DNA of 64,000 bases from a virus (IMGVR_UViG_3300037245_001320:90019-154018), one strand, 5' to 3'. Positions 7,826-16,818 are shown, counted from the stretch's first letter. Translations and numbers: made by a program. Notes: generated from the letters alone by a model not told the origin.

Positions 7826-8808
7826 ATTATCTCTCCTACGTTCCCTATTATTTTAAGTGTCTCCACTTCTTTTAAAATCTCTTCTAAATTATGTTCAACA
7901 ACGAGAGAATAATCTATAAAACAATATTTTTCATGATTTTCTTTTTTTGGCCAAATCCTCATATTTGTAGGACAGTTACATAATTGCATCAATCTCTTAA
8001 TCTCATTTTTATGTTTTTTCTCAGATAAAGTTAAAATAATGTCTCTAAAATAACTTAAAGGTATGATGTGATCTATGTGGTATTTATTGGAATCTTTATT
8101 ATAGTCCTTCCAAGTATACAATCCTTTATTGAATTGTTTTATATAATCCTCCCAAGAATATCCATTATCATAAATAATATCTTTAGTATGAAAGTCTTCC
8201 TGATTCTGTAAGTGTCTCCGTATACGCTTACAGAATTTCCTTAATTTCCTATTCATCTTGCCTTTTGGTGAATTGTTATAGGCTTTTGTGGTCCTCCTTC
8301 CTTGCTCAGACTCCCGATAACCTTTTGCTTTTTTCTTCCCTTCCTCTGTTTGTGCTCTTTTCCTGTTTCTTTCTTTGACTTCAGGCCGAGAATGATACTC
8401 TTTAGCATACTCTGGACAATATTTGGCAGGTGTTGTTAATTTGTATAGGTTTTCCCATGTTTGGTGTAATTCTTTATTGTTTTTATGGTCATAGAATAAC
8501 AGTAGTGCATTTGTGCTTTTTCGTTCTTCTGTTGAAAGTAACTTAAATCGTCCTCCTTTTTTGAGCAATATTGCATGCATATCTAGTAAAGAAAGCTTCT
8601 GCATACCTTTACGAGCACACATAATACAATTAGATCTGTTGTTTAGTACTTCAGAAACGGTGTTATTCCAACTATGTCCGCACCCATCAACCAAACACTC
8701 CCACTCCAGTACTTCTCCCGCTATCTTATATTCCTCAGAGACTAATTTTATATTTCGTCCCTCCAACCTAGTCTCAATTTCTTTTTTTGTTGTTAATTTT
8801 CTTCCCAA
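7813..8808 (-). CDS. HNH homing-type endonuclease with zinc-binding N-terminus
   Basis: A 331-residue free-standing endonuclease. Residues 30-65 carry a treble-clef-like zinc site (CLVDGCGHSW, then CIMC). A Lys/Arg-rich DNA-binding middle follows (about 140-200). The nuclease core is near residues 240-290: YHIDHIIPLS holds the metal and catalytic histidines, followed by CPTNMRIWPKKENHEK, a standard HNH ending. It has its own late-type promoter at 8879-8901 and a leader hairpin at 8849-8875, like the other two endonuclease genes at 25040 and 59573. Such genes spread by cutting related phage genomes; the target here is unknown. Confidence 0.8.
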   Translation of the reverse strand: MGRKLTTKKEIETRLEGRNIKLVSEEYKIAGEVLEWECLVDGCGHSWNNTVSEVLNNRSNCIMCARKGMQKLSLLDMHAILLKKGGRFKLLSTEERKSTNALLLFYDHKNNKELHQTWENLYKLTTPAKYCPEYAKEYHSRPEVKERNRKRAQTEEGKKKAKGYRESEQGRRTTKAYNNSPKGKMNRKLRKFCKRIRRHLQNQEDFHTKDIIYDNGYSWEDYIKQFNKGLYTWKDYNKDSNKYHIDHIIPLSYFRDIILTLSEKKHKNEIKRLMQLCNCPTNMRIWPKKENHEKYCFIDYSLVVEHNLEEILKEVETLKIIGNVGEIICKK

Positions 8809-8848
8809 TTATTTTACTTCCTTTTGTTCTGTTATATTAAATTTAAAA

Positions 8849-8875
8849 AGGCAGAAGATAAAACTACCTCTGCCT
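8849..8875 (-). other. Leader hairpin / attenuator-like stem before HNH gene
   Basis: Inverted repeat AGGCAGA/TCTGCCT with a 13-base loop. In the leftward RNA it forms at the very 5' end and is followed by TTTTTAAAT, so it could act as an early terminator, a 5' stabiliser or a translation control element. Confidence 0.6.
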
Positions 8876-8878
8876 CTT

Positions 8879-8901
8879 ATTATACCATAGTGGGAATTTA
8901 T
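8879..8901 (-). promoter_or_regulatory. Late-type promoter (leftward)
   Basis: Reverse strand reads AATTCCCACTATGGTATAAT, identical to the lysis promoter. The predicted start is near 8872, ahead of the HNH gene that starts at 8808. Confidence 0.8.
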
Positions 8902-8909
8902 TTTAGTAT

Positions 8910-9245
8910 TTATGAAATTCTCACTTCTGAAATAAATTTTAAATCATCTTTGGAGAGCTCTAATCCAAACAAATCATACATTTCTAAGATATAGTCAGAT
9001 ATTCCATGTATAGGATCAGAAGCAAATAAATAGTATCGCTCTTCTTCTGAATATGAATCTCCTCCTCTCTCAGCTTCAATGAAGTTTGGTTCTGGATGTT
9101 CTTGTGCCTCAGCATAAAGATATAAACCATATACAAGCCCTTCTCGTTTTATGTAATCCCAAAACCCATCTAAATTACTAGCTGTACAAAAGCCCTCAGA
9201 AATCTCAATACCTATACCAGCACATGAATTGTAATCTACACTCAT
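8910..9245 (-). CDS. Unknown acidic protein, 111 aa
   Basis: Strongly acidic (many Glu/Asp), no membrane segment, two Cys near the N-terminus. It overlaps the previous gene by four bases and is the last gene of its operon before the late promoter of the HNH gene. Possibly a nucleic-acid mimic or takeover protein, but that is only a guess from charge. Confidence 0.6.
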   Translation of the reverse strand: MSVDYNSCAGIGIEISEGFCTASNLDGFWDYIKREGLVYGLYLYAEAQEHPEPNFIEAERGGDSYSEEERYYLFASDPIHGISDYILEMYDLFGLELSKDDLKFISEVRIS

Positions 9246-9457
9246 ACCTTGTTTCCTTCTTTATCATATTTCTGCATATTACTCACATCCTTAGCAGTTT
9301 GTGCACAAGCTTCTTCGATCTCATTCCATTCCACTTCTCCATAACCAGACCAATTATCTACACCCATACCCTCTAACCCAGATAGCTCTTCTGACTCATT
9401 TAGTAGATTAATGTATTCTGTAGCTGTTATTAGTACATATTCTTCTTTCTTGCTCAT
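9242..9457 (-). CDS. Unknown acidic protein, 71 aa
   Basis: Short acidic protein with AAGGAGTAAG upstream, coupled to the next gene by a four-base overlap. No motif recognised. Confidence 0.55.
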   Translation of the reverse strand: MSKKEEYVLITATEYINLLNESEELSGLEGMGVDNWSGYGEVEWNEIEEACAQTAKDVSNMQKYDKEGNKV

Positions 9458-9460
9458 ATC

Positions 9461-10066
9461 TTACTCCTTTATTAGCTTTTGTATAGCATTACTTATTTTC
9501 TTTTCTTGCTCTTTGTCTTTATGTTGTTGCCATGCATTATTTAAATTCTCTAACAGTGATAACTCAGTATTGAATTTGTGCACTTCCGAAAAACTGTAAC
9601 CATAATATAAAGTAATCGTGTTTCCTTTTACTTTTAGATCATAGTCATATAACTTATGTCTCTCACAGAATCTGGTAATAATCTCAGAGTTCTTTAATGC
9701 TTTAACATAAGCCTCTAGTATACCAACTCTTACATCAATCACCTCATCTTTTGAACAAGGCACAACGGTTCCAACAACACCATCTTTTAACACAACTGTT
9801 GTAGTTCCTTTCTTCTCTGAAAATGTAATAAACTTAATATCATCAAATCTCCTAAGGTAATCCTCTACTAGACTTTCTCTGGTAACTTTCTTTACTAACT
9901 CTGCTGTTTCAAGGCAGTCTTTATACACCGGATCTCTTTCCTCAAACAGGGACACTATTAACTCCATTCCATTATACATACCTGTCATGTAATTGTCGTG
10001 ATCCCAATTCCCAGTAGATCCTTGAACTTTTAATAGTTCATTTGCTTTTTCTAACTTCTCTAACAT
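9461..10066 (-). CDS. Unknown protein, 201 aa
   Basis: Mixed alpha/beta soluble protein with a helical N-terminus and a Lys/Gln-rich C-terminal helix (QQHKDKEQEKKI). AAGGAG precedes its ATG. No enzyme motif recognised. Confidence 0.6.
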   Translation of the reverse strand: MLEKLEKANELLKVQGSTGNWDHDNYMTGMYNGMELIVSLFEERDPVYKDCLETAELVKKVTRESLVEDYLRRFDDIKFITFSEKKGTTTVVLKDGVVGTVVPCSKDEVIDVRVGILEAYVKALKNSEIITRFCERHKLYDYDLKVKGNTITLYYGYSFSEVHKFNTELSLLENLNNAWQQHKDKEQEKKISNAIQKLIKE

Positions 10067-10078
10067 TATTATTTCTCC

Positions 10079-10294
10079 TTATTTAATTATACTTGCTAAA
10101 TCATCAGGCATCCATCCATCTGAAGCAGACCCCCATACAATATAGGAACCATCATACCAATATCCAGCATTTATATCTTTTCCTACCACAGCTAAACAGG
10201 ATCCACCAAAACAACCACACCCTGCAATACTTATGCCTGTTTTTCTAGTTAACTTAGCTAATCCTACTAGAAAAACCTTTTCTCTTTCTTCCAT
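10079..10294 (-). CDS. Unknown Gly/Cys-rich small protein
   Basis: The start at 10294 (MEEREKVF) is chosen because ACAAGGAG lies seven bases upstream; a longer frame begins at 10330 but lacks a good site. The middle is Gly/Ser/Cys-rich (AGCGCFGGSC) and the C-terminus aromatic. About 71 residues, function unknown. Confidence 0.55.
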   Translation of the reverse strand: MEEREKVFLVGLAKLTRKTGISIAGCGCFGGSCLAVVGKDINAGYWYDGSYIVWGSASDGWMPDDLASIIK

Positions 10295-10308
10295 ATTATT
10301 TCTCCTTG

Positions 10309-10629
10309 TCATTTGCTTACCTTCTTCCAAAACTCCCTCAAGAGTTCTTTCTCTGTTTTCTCTTTCTTATCATAGGGCTTATGTAAAACATTCTCATAGA
10401 AGAACTTCATATATTCCTCTGAGTTCTTTACATCTTCCCACACTTCTTGCCATGTATAGCTCCCTGTAAAATAATCTGATATATCCCATGAACAGAAGCA
10501 ATGTTTGTACTTTCCTCCATCAGGAACATCTTCTTGGTGCCTCACTGCCTTTGATGCATTTCTTTTATCAATATATGTGTACTTTCCATGGTCTTGGTGG
10601 ATTGGGATTTTTCTGTAGCTTCTGGCCAT
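10309..10629 (-). CDS. Unknown protein, 106 aa
   Basis: Basic and aromatic protein with many Trp/Tyr and HCFCSWD in the middle. AAGGAG precedes its ATG. No known family recognised. Confidence 0.55.
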   Translation of the reverse strand: MARSYRKIPIHQDHGKYTYIDKRNASKAVRHQEDVPDGGKYKHCFCSWDISDYFTGSYTWQEVWEDVKNSEEYMKFFYENVLHKPYDKKEKTEKELLREFWKKVSK

Positions 10630-10639
10630 TGGGTTCTCC

Positions 10640-11554
10640 TTATACTGTGTAATCTCTTGTTAAATCCATGTATTCAATTATAGGTAATGTTCCACTGTCT
10701 TTTATTATACCCACATTGATATGACTCTTCGCAAAATGCTTCCCATATGCAAAAGCAAAACTTTTATCATCTATACCACATCCAATTTGACAAGCAAATA
10801 ATCTCTTGTGTGTTCCAACAAAATGTCTTATGTATGACTTACTATGAAAATGCCCCTGACAGCAACTCAACATGTCCTCTTTAACTCTTGAATCAGCTTG
10901 TCTCCCAATACCATGGCAGTATTTAACATCGTCAAAAGTAAACTCATCTGAATACACCCAATTAGGTGTTTCCAATATTTCACTAACTGATTTGATCCAT
11001 TGAGAGCTAATACCAGAAGCAAATGCCTTTCTGTTGGCATGACTATCATGATTACCTAAAGTAACAAATGCTTTTGGGAACGCCTCATACCAAGCTTTGA
11101 CAGCTCTTTTAGATGCTTCTAACTCCCCAACGCCTGAATAAGGGCTATCAGGATCAGTTCCATGGAAAGATGTGTAATGACCATCAACTATATCCCCAAT
11201 AAAAACAACCGTTTCACAATTATGCTTCTCTTTCATTTCTAAACAAAACTCTCTGTATCCTTTTCTTGTAAAGGGTTGATGGAGATCTCCAATAACCAAT
11301 ACATTCCCTACGTTCTTAGTGGGAGGTATAATACTCATTGAAACTTCTTCCTTGGTAGATAATCCCAATTTCTCCCTAGTAAACTCTCTTCCTTCTCTTA
11401 AATAACGGTTAAACGTCTCTAATTCTAAATCAGTTTCAAACTCTCTGTTGAATTCTTTTAACCACTGTTCTCTTTTTGTCTTGTCTAAATTCTTCGTGTT
11501 AATAACTTCATTCTCTAAGCATAAGTTGCTTACCCATTCCTGTCTCTTACTCAA
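10640..11554 (-). CDS. Calcineurin-like metallophosphoesterase
   Basis: A 304-residue protein with a helical, HTH-like N-terminus of about 85 residues and a metallophosphoesterase core. The motifs appear in order: GDLHQPF, GDIVDGH, GNHDSH, then HGIG and GHFHS near the end, covering the two-metal ligands of the family. It may hydrolyse phosphodiesters in nucleic acids or nucleotides; the substrate cannot be read from sequence. It follows a homing-type endonuclease gene by one base. Confidence 0.8.
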   Translation of the reverse strand: MSKRQEWVSNLCLENEVINTKNLDKTKREQWLKEFNREFETDLELETFNRYLREGREFTREKLGLSTKEEVSMSIIPPTKNVGNVLVIGDLHQPFTRKGYREFCLEMKEKHNCETVVFIGDIVDGHYTSFHGTDPDSPYSGVGELEASKRAVKAWYEAFPKAFVTLGNHDSHANRKAFASGISSQWIKSVSEILETPNWVYSDEFTFDDVKYCHGIGRQADSRVKEDMLSCCQGHFHSKSYIRHFVGTHKRLFACQIGCGIDDKSFAFAYGKHFAKSHINVGIIKDSGTLPIIEYMDLTRDYTV

Positions 11555-12586
11555 TTATTTCTCCTCTTTATTTTCTTCTTCTTTTATTTTGAACGTCCAT
11601 CCCTTATGGGATTTCGCTCCTCCATGTAGGCATTTGTTTATGCTTTTATAACTTAAATTGTACTTTTTCGCAAAAGGCCTTTGCACTGTAAACTCTTCTG
11701 AAAAACCATCACTTAATCTCGTAGCAATGTAAGTTGTTTCATAAATGTTTTCTAAAGACACAATAGTCTTATCAGACAAAGTTAATACTTTAGGTAGATG
11801 TGAGAATACTTCTACAGCCCACCCAAAGGTACTTTCCTGTGCTCCTTTAACAATGTGATTCACTCCAGCTCGACTAATACCTGTTTTATCTGCGAAATCT
11901 GCTTGATCATTTGTCACATAAGTATAACCGTCATGCAATCGAATAAATTTATATATTTGTCCTGTTAAGTTCCCTCTTTTCGCGGACTCTGACAGATTAT
12001 CAAAAGCAGGAATAAAATGACAAGTGTTTCGAGAGTACAGTTTCTTCCTTCCTGAGAGAATATCCTTATCTATGTGGTATGCTCCTCTGTGAGTTTTCCA
12101 TTCATTGTAACCTTTTAATACTTTTATGTCCTCCCAAAAAGTATTAAAATTTGCCCATCTTAAGGAAACTCCAACACCAATGTAAGAAGGAGTACGCTCT
12201 TCTCTCTGTGGTCCATAACATCTTTCGAACATTCCTCTCCAAGTAAGATACTCCTGTGTGTCCTTTCTCTTGCCATCCACATATTCAGAACCTTTAGCAT
12301 CTCCCAACCCTAAATATGTATTGTAAGGTGGTTTAGGGAAGTAAGGATTTTCCACTTTACCATCACTGATATTACTCATATTAGCTATAGTAAGAAAACC
12401 ATTATCAAAAACACACAGAAATCTTAATCCTCCTGTGTTAGCTAATCTGCCCAAAATAGTTATATTGTCACAATGATTCGTGGGGAATCTTTTTCCTGTT
12501 GGGTACTGTTTGGAAGTATTAATCTGGTCTAACAGTACATCCTCTCTATTAATACTTTGTTTCATTGGTTCAATCACATCTGTCAT
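11555..12586 (-). CDS. Homing-type endonuclease (HNH/AP2-like), copy 1
   Basis: A 343-residue protein. The core near residues 120-200 follows the phage family pattern W..MFERCY, RTPSYIGVGV, LRWANFNTFWED, HIDKDIL, YSRNTCHFIP. The C-terminal 100 residues carry repeated NUMOD-like DNA-binding motifs (YVTNDQADFADKTGISRAGVN; then QRPFAKKYNLSYKSINKCL). A paralogue lies at 46058-46867, next to the DNA polymerase. It has a sigma70-type promoter at 12648-12676 and probably mobilises itself between phages. Confidence 0.75.
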   Translation of the reverse strand: MTDVIEPMKQSINREDVLLDQINTSKQYPTGKRFPTNHCDNITILGRLANTGGLRFLCVFDNGFLTIANMSNISDGKVENPYFPKPPYNTYLGLGDAKGSEYVDGKRKDTQEYLTWRGMFERCYGPQREERTPSYIGVGVSLRWANFNTFWEDIKVLKGYNEWKTHRGAYHIDKDILSGRKKLYSRNTCHFIPAFDNLSESAKRGNLTGQIYKFIRLHDGYTYVTNDQADFADKTGISRAGVNHIVKGAQESTFGWAVEVFSHLPKVLTLSDKTIVSLENIYETTYIATRLSDGFSEEFTVQRPFAKKYNLSYKSINKCLHGGAKSHKGWTFKIKEEENKEEK

Positions 12587-12647
12587 TTCTTTAAATTCCT
12601 TCTTAACTAATATAAACCCTGAGACATATTATCCCCAAGTCTACATT

Positions 12648-12676
12648 AGTATAACACAGTTTGCAATCCTTGTCAA
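12648..12676 (-). promoter_or_regulatory. Sigma70-type promoter
   Basis: Leftward TTGACA, 17 bp, TATACT. It overlaps the last codons of the SNF2 gene and serves 11555-12586. Confidence 0.75.
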
Positions 12677-14457
12677 GCCCTTTTAGAATATTCATTCCAT
12701 AAATAACTTAACATGTCCTCTTCTTCTGTATCAATTCCATCAATAGCTTTATCAGACATAGCTTTTTTATTATCTAATTTAGCTATTATGTACTTCTCAA
12801 TTGTCTCTTCAGCAGGAAGGAATATAGATTGTACAATGTCAGACTCTTGTCCTATACGTCTTACACGGTCCTGTCCCTGTTGTACAATATGCGAGCTGAA
12901 GCCAGTCTCAAAGAAAATAACAGTATCTGATCTATGTAGAGTTATTCCTACAGAAGCAGCGACTAAATTTCCACAGAATATTCTAATACCTTTGTCATTT
13001 TGGAAGGATTGTACCGAAGCTTCTTTATCTTCATCTTTCATTCCTCCCACAAGGCAAACTGCCTTTTTACCATAGTGATTCATCACTTGTTCTACCACTT
13101 TACGATGATGACAGAAGATAACATATCGTTTGTCAGGGTAGGTTTTTAGTAACCCATCAACATATTTAAAACAGTTTTTTAACTTGCCATCTCTCGCTAA
13201 ATCTAATAGTATTTTAAACTGAGCTCTTTTAGCTTGTTGCATCCTTGGAGAATCTTCATCTGTTTCATTCTGAGCAATCCACTCTTGAAAATTATCTGTG
13301 GCTTGATCGTACGCTAATCTAAAGTCAGGTTCTAATTCTAGGGGTATTACCATTCTAGTTGTTTTAGGTAGTTCTTTTAAAACTTCATCTTTTGTAACCC
13401 TGACCATGTAATCTTTTACTAACATGTAATTTAACTTATCTAAGTTCTTCCCTCCTGTTATCTTGATTGTATTGGCTTTATATCCTGGCTCTGTTTTACA
13501 AAAGTAATCTATAAATGCATATCGATCATTAAACCTTTCTGGGTGTAACCAATGTAACCAGTTATAGATGTTTGACGGATTATGAGGGATAGGTGTGCCT
13601 GACATTGGTATAATCGCTTGAACACCTTTCCACTTAATTCCTGTTTGCTTTTCCATCTCAGGAGATAATCCCATAAGAATCATATCCATAGCTTGAACTC
13701 TCTTAGGGGGTTTTTTACATATTGTCTTTTTCCCTCTAACTATGTGAACCTCTTCCTCAGCTTTTAATTTATACTCAGGATAATATTTAGATATGATAGT
13801 TGGTCCTGTATTATAACAGTGACATTCATCTACAGCTACATAAGAAGGTTTAAACTCTGTTAAAATATACTCTAAATGTTTCCATAACATTGCATTATTT
13901 ATAATACATATATCATGATCTTTGTAGGTTAAATCTAATCCCTTAGGAAGAGATCGTACTACATGTATTGAATAGTTATCTTTGGGATCTAACCAAAGTT
14001 CACATTCTCTTTTAAGGTTTAGCTTCAATGTCGATGGACAGACAATAAGAACCTTCTTAAATTTGCCCTCTCTGATAGTAGAGGTCATTGTCAAACTTTT
14101 CCCACATCCCATATCGGAAGCCTCATACAACCTGTAATTATGGTGCTTTATTTTCCTAATATTATCTAGTTGATAATCTCGTGCAAGGTCTGTTACATTA
14201 TCCAAAACAGTCTTCTTATATTCCATGGATAATGGAGGAGCAGGTTTAGTTGATTTCTTCTTCTCAACCTTCTTCTCTTCCTTAAAAACAAAACCCAACT
14301 GACCCAACAACTCTTCCGACCGAGGATTAACAGGGCAAGTCCACGCCCCAGAGAACTTCTTATCTTTATTATAATCAGGCACCCAATCTCTTCCTGGAAT
14401 CATCTTAATCTTAGAAACAATAGTATTCCAGAGGGGTTTGTTGTTAGGAATGTACAT
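12673..14457 (-). CDS. SNF2-type DNA helicase/translocase
   Basis: A superfamily 2 ATPase of 594 residues or more. Walker A is DMGCGKS (115-121), the DExH box is DECH (210-213), SGTPIPHNP matches motif III, and the C-terminal RecA-like lobe ends with QGQDRVRRIGQ (motif VI). It should move on double-stranded DNA in repair or replication restart. The start is uncertain: the ATG at 14457 has no ribosome-binding site, while the frame stays open upstream to 14517, where GGAGG is followed at six bases by ATC GCT AAA CAG, which would be a normal start if ATC were ATG. Confidence 0.85.
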   Translation of the reverse strand: MYIPNNKPLWNTIVSKIKMIPGRDWVPDYNKDKKFSGAWTCPVNPRSEELLGQLGFVFKEEKKVEKKKSTKPAPPLSMEYKKTVLDNVTDLARDYQLDNIRKIKHHNYRLYEASDMGCGKSLTMTSTIREGKFKKVLIVCPSTLKLNLKRECELWLDPKDNYSIHVVRSLPKGLDLTYKDHDICIINNAMLWKHLEYILTEFKPSYVAVDECHCYNTGPTIISKYYPEYKLKAEEEVHIVRGKKTICKKPPKRVQAMDMILMGLSPEMEKQTGIKWKGVQAIIPMSGTPIPHNPSNIYNWLHWLHPERFNDRYAFIDYFCKTEPGYKANTIKITGGKNLDKLNYMLVKDYMVRVTKDEVLKELPKTTRMVIPLELEPDFRLAYDQATDNFQEWIAQNETDEDSPRMQQAKRAQFKILLDLARDGKLKNCFKYVDGLLKTYPDKRYVIFCHHRKVVEQVMNHYGKKAVCLVGGMKDEDKEASVQSFQNDKGIRIFCGNLVAASVGITLHRSDTVIFFETGFSSHIVQQGQDRVRRIGQESDIVQSIFLPAEETIEKYIIAKLDNKKAMSDKAIDGIDTEEEDMLSYLWNEYSKRA

Positions 14458-14532
14458 AGATAGTTCATATTCATCTCCATGCCTTAAAGCTTTTAATACT
14501 TTTAACTGTTTAGCGATATACTACCTCCTTAT

Positions 14533-14721
14533 TCACACCCAATCTCCTCTTAAATAATCATAGAGCTTATCAACCCCTTTACTAATTAACCAAACAGAAG
14601 GCAGGATAAAAGCCCACCAACCATTACTAAAAGGAACAATCCCTATATACCTAAGATAAACACCTAAGCCTATACCCCAATAGACAATGCTACCAAAATT
14701 ATCATATCTCCTTTTTAACAT
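14533..14721 (-). CDS. Small membrane protein, 62 aa
   Basis: Two hydrophobic stretches (about 14-30 and 34-50) with basic ends. GAGGAGG precedes the ATG. Function unknown; position among early genes suggests a membrane-directed takeover role. Confidence 0.55.
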   Translation of the reverse strand: MLKRRYDNFGSIVYWGIGLGVYLRYIGIVPFSNGWWAFILPSVWLISKGVDKLYDYLRGDWV

Positions 14722-14991
14722 CTAAACCTCCTCACACCATTCAACACCAACTAATAAACAAACTTCTTCTTTAGTTGGATGTCCCATCTGTACATGCATT
14801 CCATTCAAGTTAATAACCTGTCCTGGAGTAGTAACTGTGCCGTGTATCATCCCAGTAACCAAATCTTTACTCACTTTAATATTAGCTCCATCATACTGTT
14901 TCATAATCATACCAACAGGCAGACGCTTCTTAGCATAATCCTCTTGTAATTTTTTAAAACTAAATTTATACTTCTTATCTTTCTGAAACAC
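14722..14991 (-). CDS. Unknown protein, 89 aa
   Basis: Begins with GTG, which overlaps the ancestral 3' end of the ClpP-like gene upstream. Basic N-terminus and a mixed beta C-terminus. It abuts the next small membrane protein gene. No family recognised. Confidence 0.55.
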   Translation of the reverse strand: MFQKDKKYKFSFKKLQEDYAKKRLPVGMIMKQYDGANIKVSKDLVTGMIHGTVTTPGQVINLNGMHVQMGHPTKEEVCLLVGVEWCEEV

Positions 14992-15049
14992 TATATCTCT
15001 CCTTTAATAATTCTTTCATCTGTGTATTTGTTAAATAAATATCATCATT

Positions 15050-15118
15050 CATATATTTTCTTAAAAATAATAATCTACCTGCATATATTTTCTTAAAAAT
15101 AATAATCTACCTGCATAT
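15050..15118. repeat. 32-bp tandem duplication (2.2 copies)
   Basis: Two identical 32-base units (15050-15081 and 15082-15113) plus five further matching bases, in the 3' end of the ClpP-like gene. Because 32 is not a multiple of three, the extra copy changes the reading frame and brings in the TAA at 15061. Confidence 0.95.
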
Positions 15119-15567
15119 CTAACAAACCTCTTTCTCTTATTTATTTGTTTTTTAGTTAAGACATGTTTAATAACATCAAAGCTTTGTGTATCCATATCCT
15201 TCATATCTTTTATTTCCTGTTTGGTCCAATCCTTTGCTTCAAATTGACAACTGTGCCAAAGGTGACTAACAGGAATATGGTATTGACTTCCTATCTCTTC
15301 AATTTTACAAGTAGTGTACATACATAACAAGAAAGCAGAGGAGCAATTTAAACCTGATACATTTATTGTATATTCCTCAGGTTTTTTATTTATGATATCA
15401 GCCATAGCCACCATAGCAGAACCACTCCCACCCAATGAGGTAAGATACAAATACTTATGTCCTAACCCTTTTGAAAACTCAAAAAAGTCTGTTACTGCTT
15501 GTTTATCAAAATCTGTTACCATAAATAACTCGTCTTGTATTTTTAAATCTTCTTTTTTCTTTCCCAT
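15061..15567 (-). CDS. ClpP-like serine protease, C-terminus altered by duplication
   Basis: A 168-residue S14-family protein. LTSLGGSGSAMVAMADII matches the early Gly-rich motif, SGLNCSSAFLL holds the nucleophile serine, and VSHLWHSCQ the catalytic histidine. An Asp for the triad is plausible near KDMDTQ but not certain. The last seven residues are encoded by the second copy of a 32-bp tandem repeat. Removing one copy restores a longer tail (NDDIYLTNTQMKELLKER and beyond) that ends just inside the next gene. Phage ClpP-like proteins usually mature capsids, but this one lies among early genes, so a regulatory role is possible. Confidence 0.75.
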   Translation of the reverse strand: MGKKKEDLKIQDELFMVTDFDKQAVTDFFEFSKGLGHKYLYLTSLGGSGSAMVAMADIINKKPEEYTINVSGLNCSSAFLLCMYTTCKIEEIGSQYHIPVSHLWHSCQFEAKDWTKQEIKDMKDMDTQSFDVIKHVLTKKQINKRKRFVRYAGRLLFLRKYMQVDYYF

Positions 15568-15582
15568 ATATTATCTCTCCTC

Positions 15583-15912
15583 TTAATCTACATCTTTTAA
15601 AGCTTGTACTAAGCATTCATTAAAACTAGCTCCACCATTATAGAACTTTGTCTCAAATTGAATTACATCTCGACTATCCCTAGAGGCTTCAATAATATCT
15701 TCATCAGGATTACACTCCTCTTTGTCTATTGAATAAAACTCGCCATAGTAATAAACTAATGTTTCATCAGAGTTGCACCAGATATCTCGATCTATACTGA
15801 ATCCTTCCATGTCGTAGTCTTCTTTTAGTTTAAGAACCATATCTGCAAATGCTAGATCTTCATCAAACCCAATTCTATATAGTTCTCCTCTCCAATGTTC
15901 TGTGTTGCTCAT
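15583..15912 (-). CDS. Unknown acidic protein, 109 aa
   Basis: Acidic soluble protein with many Asp/Glu and aromatic residues. It lies between the ClpP-like and deoxyribosyltransferase-like genes. No motif recognised. Confidence 0.6.
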   Translation of the reverse strand: MSNTEHWRGELYRIGFDEDLAFADMVLKLKEDYDMEGFSIDRDIWCNSDETLVYYYGEFYSIDKEECNPDEDIIEASRDSRDVIQFETKFYNGGASFNECLVQALKDVD

Positions 15913-15927
15913 AAATCCTCCTGTGCC

Positions 15928-16347
15928 TTACTTAAATCCATTTGAATCCTCCTTAAAATTTCCATTTATTACTCTTGCTGTTCTCATCAAGTCATTTTCT
16001 ATATAAGCTATTCCACCATTCTCCCTTACCATTTTAACAACTGCTTTTAAACTTCTTAGTTGTCCATCAGAAAAACCTTCAGGAATTACATGTAAGATAG
16101 TTATTTTATTCATAGTTTTCACAGAGTCAATTACTTCTGCAACAGAGTAAACACCTTGCATCTCTTTAGTTAATATATACAAATGAACATTACATAAATT
16201 CCTTTTCTCATTATCCTCAACAGCTATACAATCCTCTGTCCAATCTTCTACTACTGGATCAAAGTAATTTACTTGTATGAATCCTGTCAACTTTTCTCTC
16301 CATGTTGTATCAGCACATGTACCACCTAAAAATACTTTATTTGTCAT
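15928..16347 (-). CDS. Nucleoside 2-deoxyribosyltransferase-like (YtoQ/DRT-type) protein
   Basis: The start at 16347 (MTNKVFLGG) fits AAGGAG six bases upstream; the longer frame from 16374 does not. VFLGGTCADTTWRE, a central YFDPVVEDW, and LYILTKEMQGVYSVAEVID follow the pattern of the deoxyribosyltransferase superfamily, with the Glu of SVAEVID at the expected catalytic position. It could exchange bases on deoxynucleosides or cleave modified nucleotides. The gene overlaps the previous one by eleven bases. The family is likely; the substrate is unknown. Confidence 0.65.
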   Translation of the reverse strand: MTNKVFLGGTCADTTWREKLTGFIQVNYFDPVVEDWTEDCIAVEDNEKRNLCNVHLYILTKEMQGVYSVAEVIDSVKTMNKITILHVIPEGFSDGQLRSLKAVVKMVRENGGIAYIENDLMRTARVINGNFKEDSNGFK

Positions 16348-16555
16348 CATTTTCTCCTTCTTCTGGTATACCAAACTTAATTACTTCCATATCATCTATA
16401 AAGGCATCAATATCAGAGTACACCCCAACAAGCCAATTATAATCCCGACCTTCTCTTATACTCATTAAATGCTTTTCAGCTTTTAACAACCTTTTATACT
16501 CTTCTGTTTTTAATAATGTGTATTCATCTAACATCATTTCTTCTTTAGTTACCAT
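16337..16555 (-). CDS. Unknown acidic protein, 72 aa
   Basis: Helical acidic protein overlapping both neighbours by a few bases. No motif recognised. Confidence 0.5.
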   Translation of the reverse strand: MVTKEEMMLDEYTLLKTEEYKRLLKAEKHLMSIREGRDYNWLVGVYSDIDAFIDDMEVIKFGIPEEGENDDK

Positions 16556-16818
16556 TGTAGTGCCTCCTTATAACTTATTATGTACCTTGGATGAGTAGTA
16601 GAGTAAACCATTGTGTCACTCACTTCTCCAAATGCTAAAGCATAACAGGTGAACTCTTTATGTGTATCCCATGCTGTATTATTCAAATAAGATATACCAT
16701 TACACCAAGTCCTCCCTTTAGAATGTACCCACGACAATAATGTGTTTGCTTCTTGCTGAGTACGACAATGAACTACAATCCTATTATCCTCTAGTATAAT
16801 GTCTTTAAACTTAATCAT
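16549..16818 (-). CDS. Unknown protein, 89 aa
   Basis: Alpha/beta protein overlapping the SbcC C-terminal half gene by four bases. IVVHCRTQQEANTLLSWVHSK resembles a small nucleotide- or nucleic-acid-binding fold found in phage hypothetical proteins, but I cannot name the family. Confidence 0.55.
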   Translation of the reverse strand: MIKFKDIILEDNRIVVHCRTQQEANTLLSWVHSKGRTWCNGISYLNNTAWDTHKEFTCYALAFGEVSDTMVYSTTHPRYIISYKEALQW

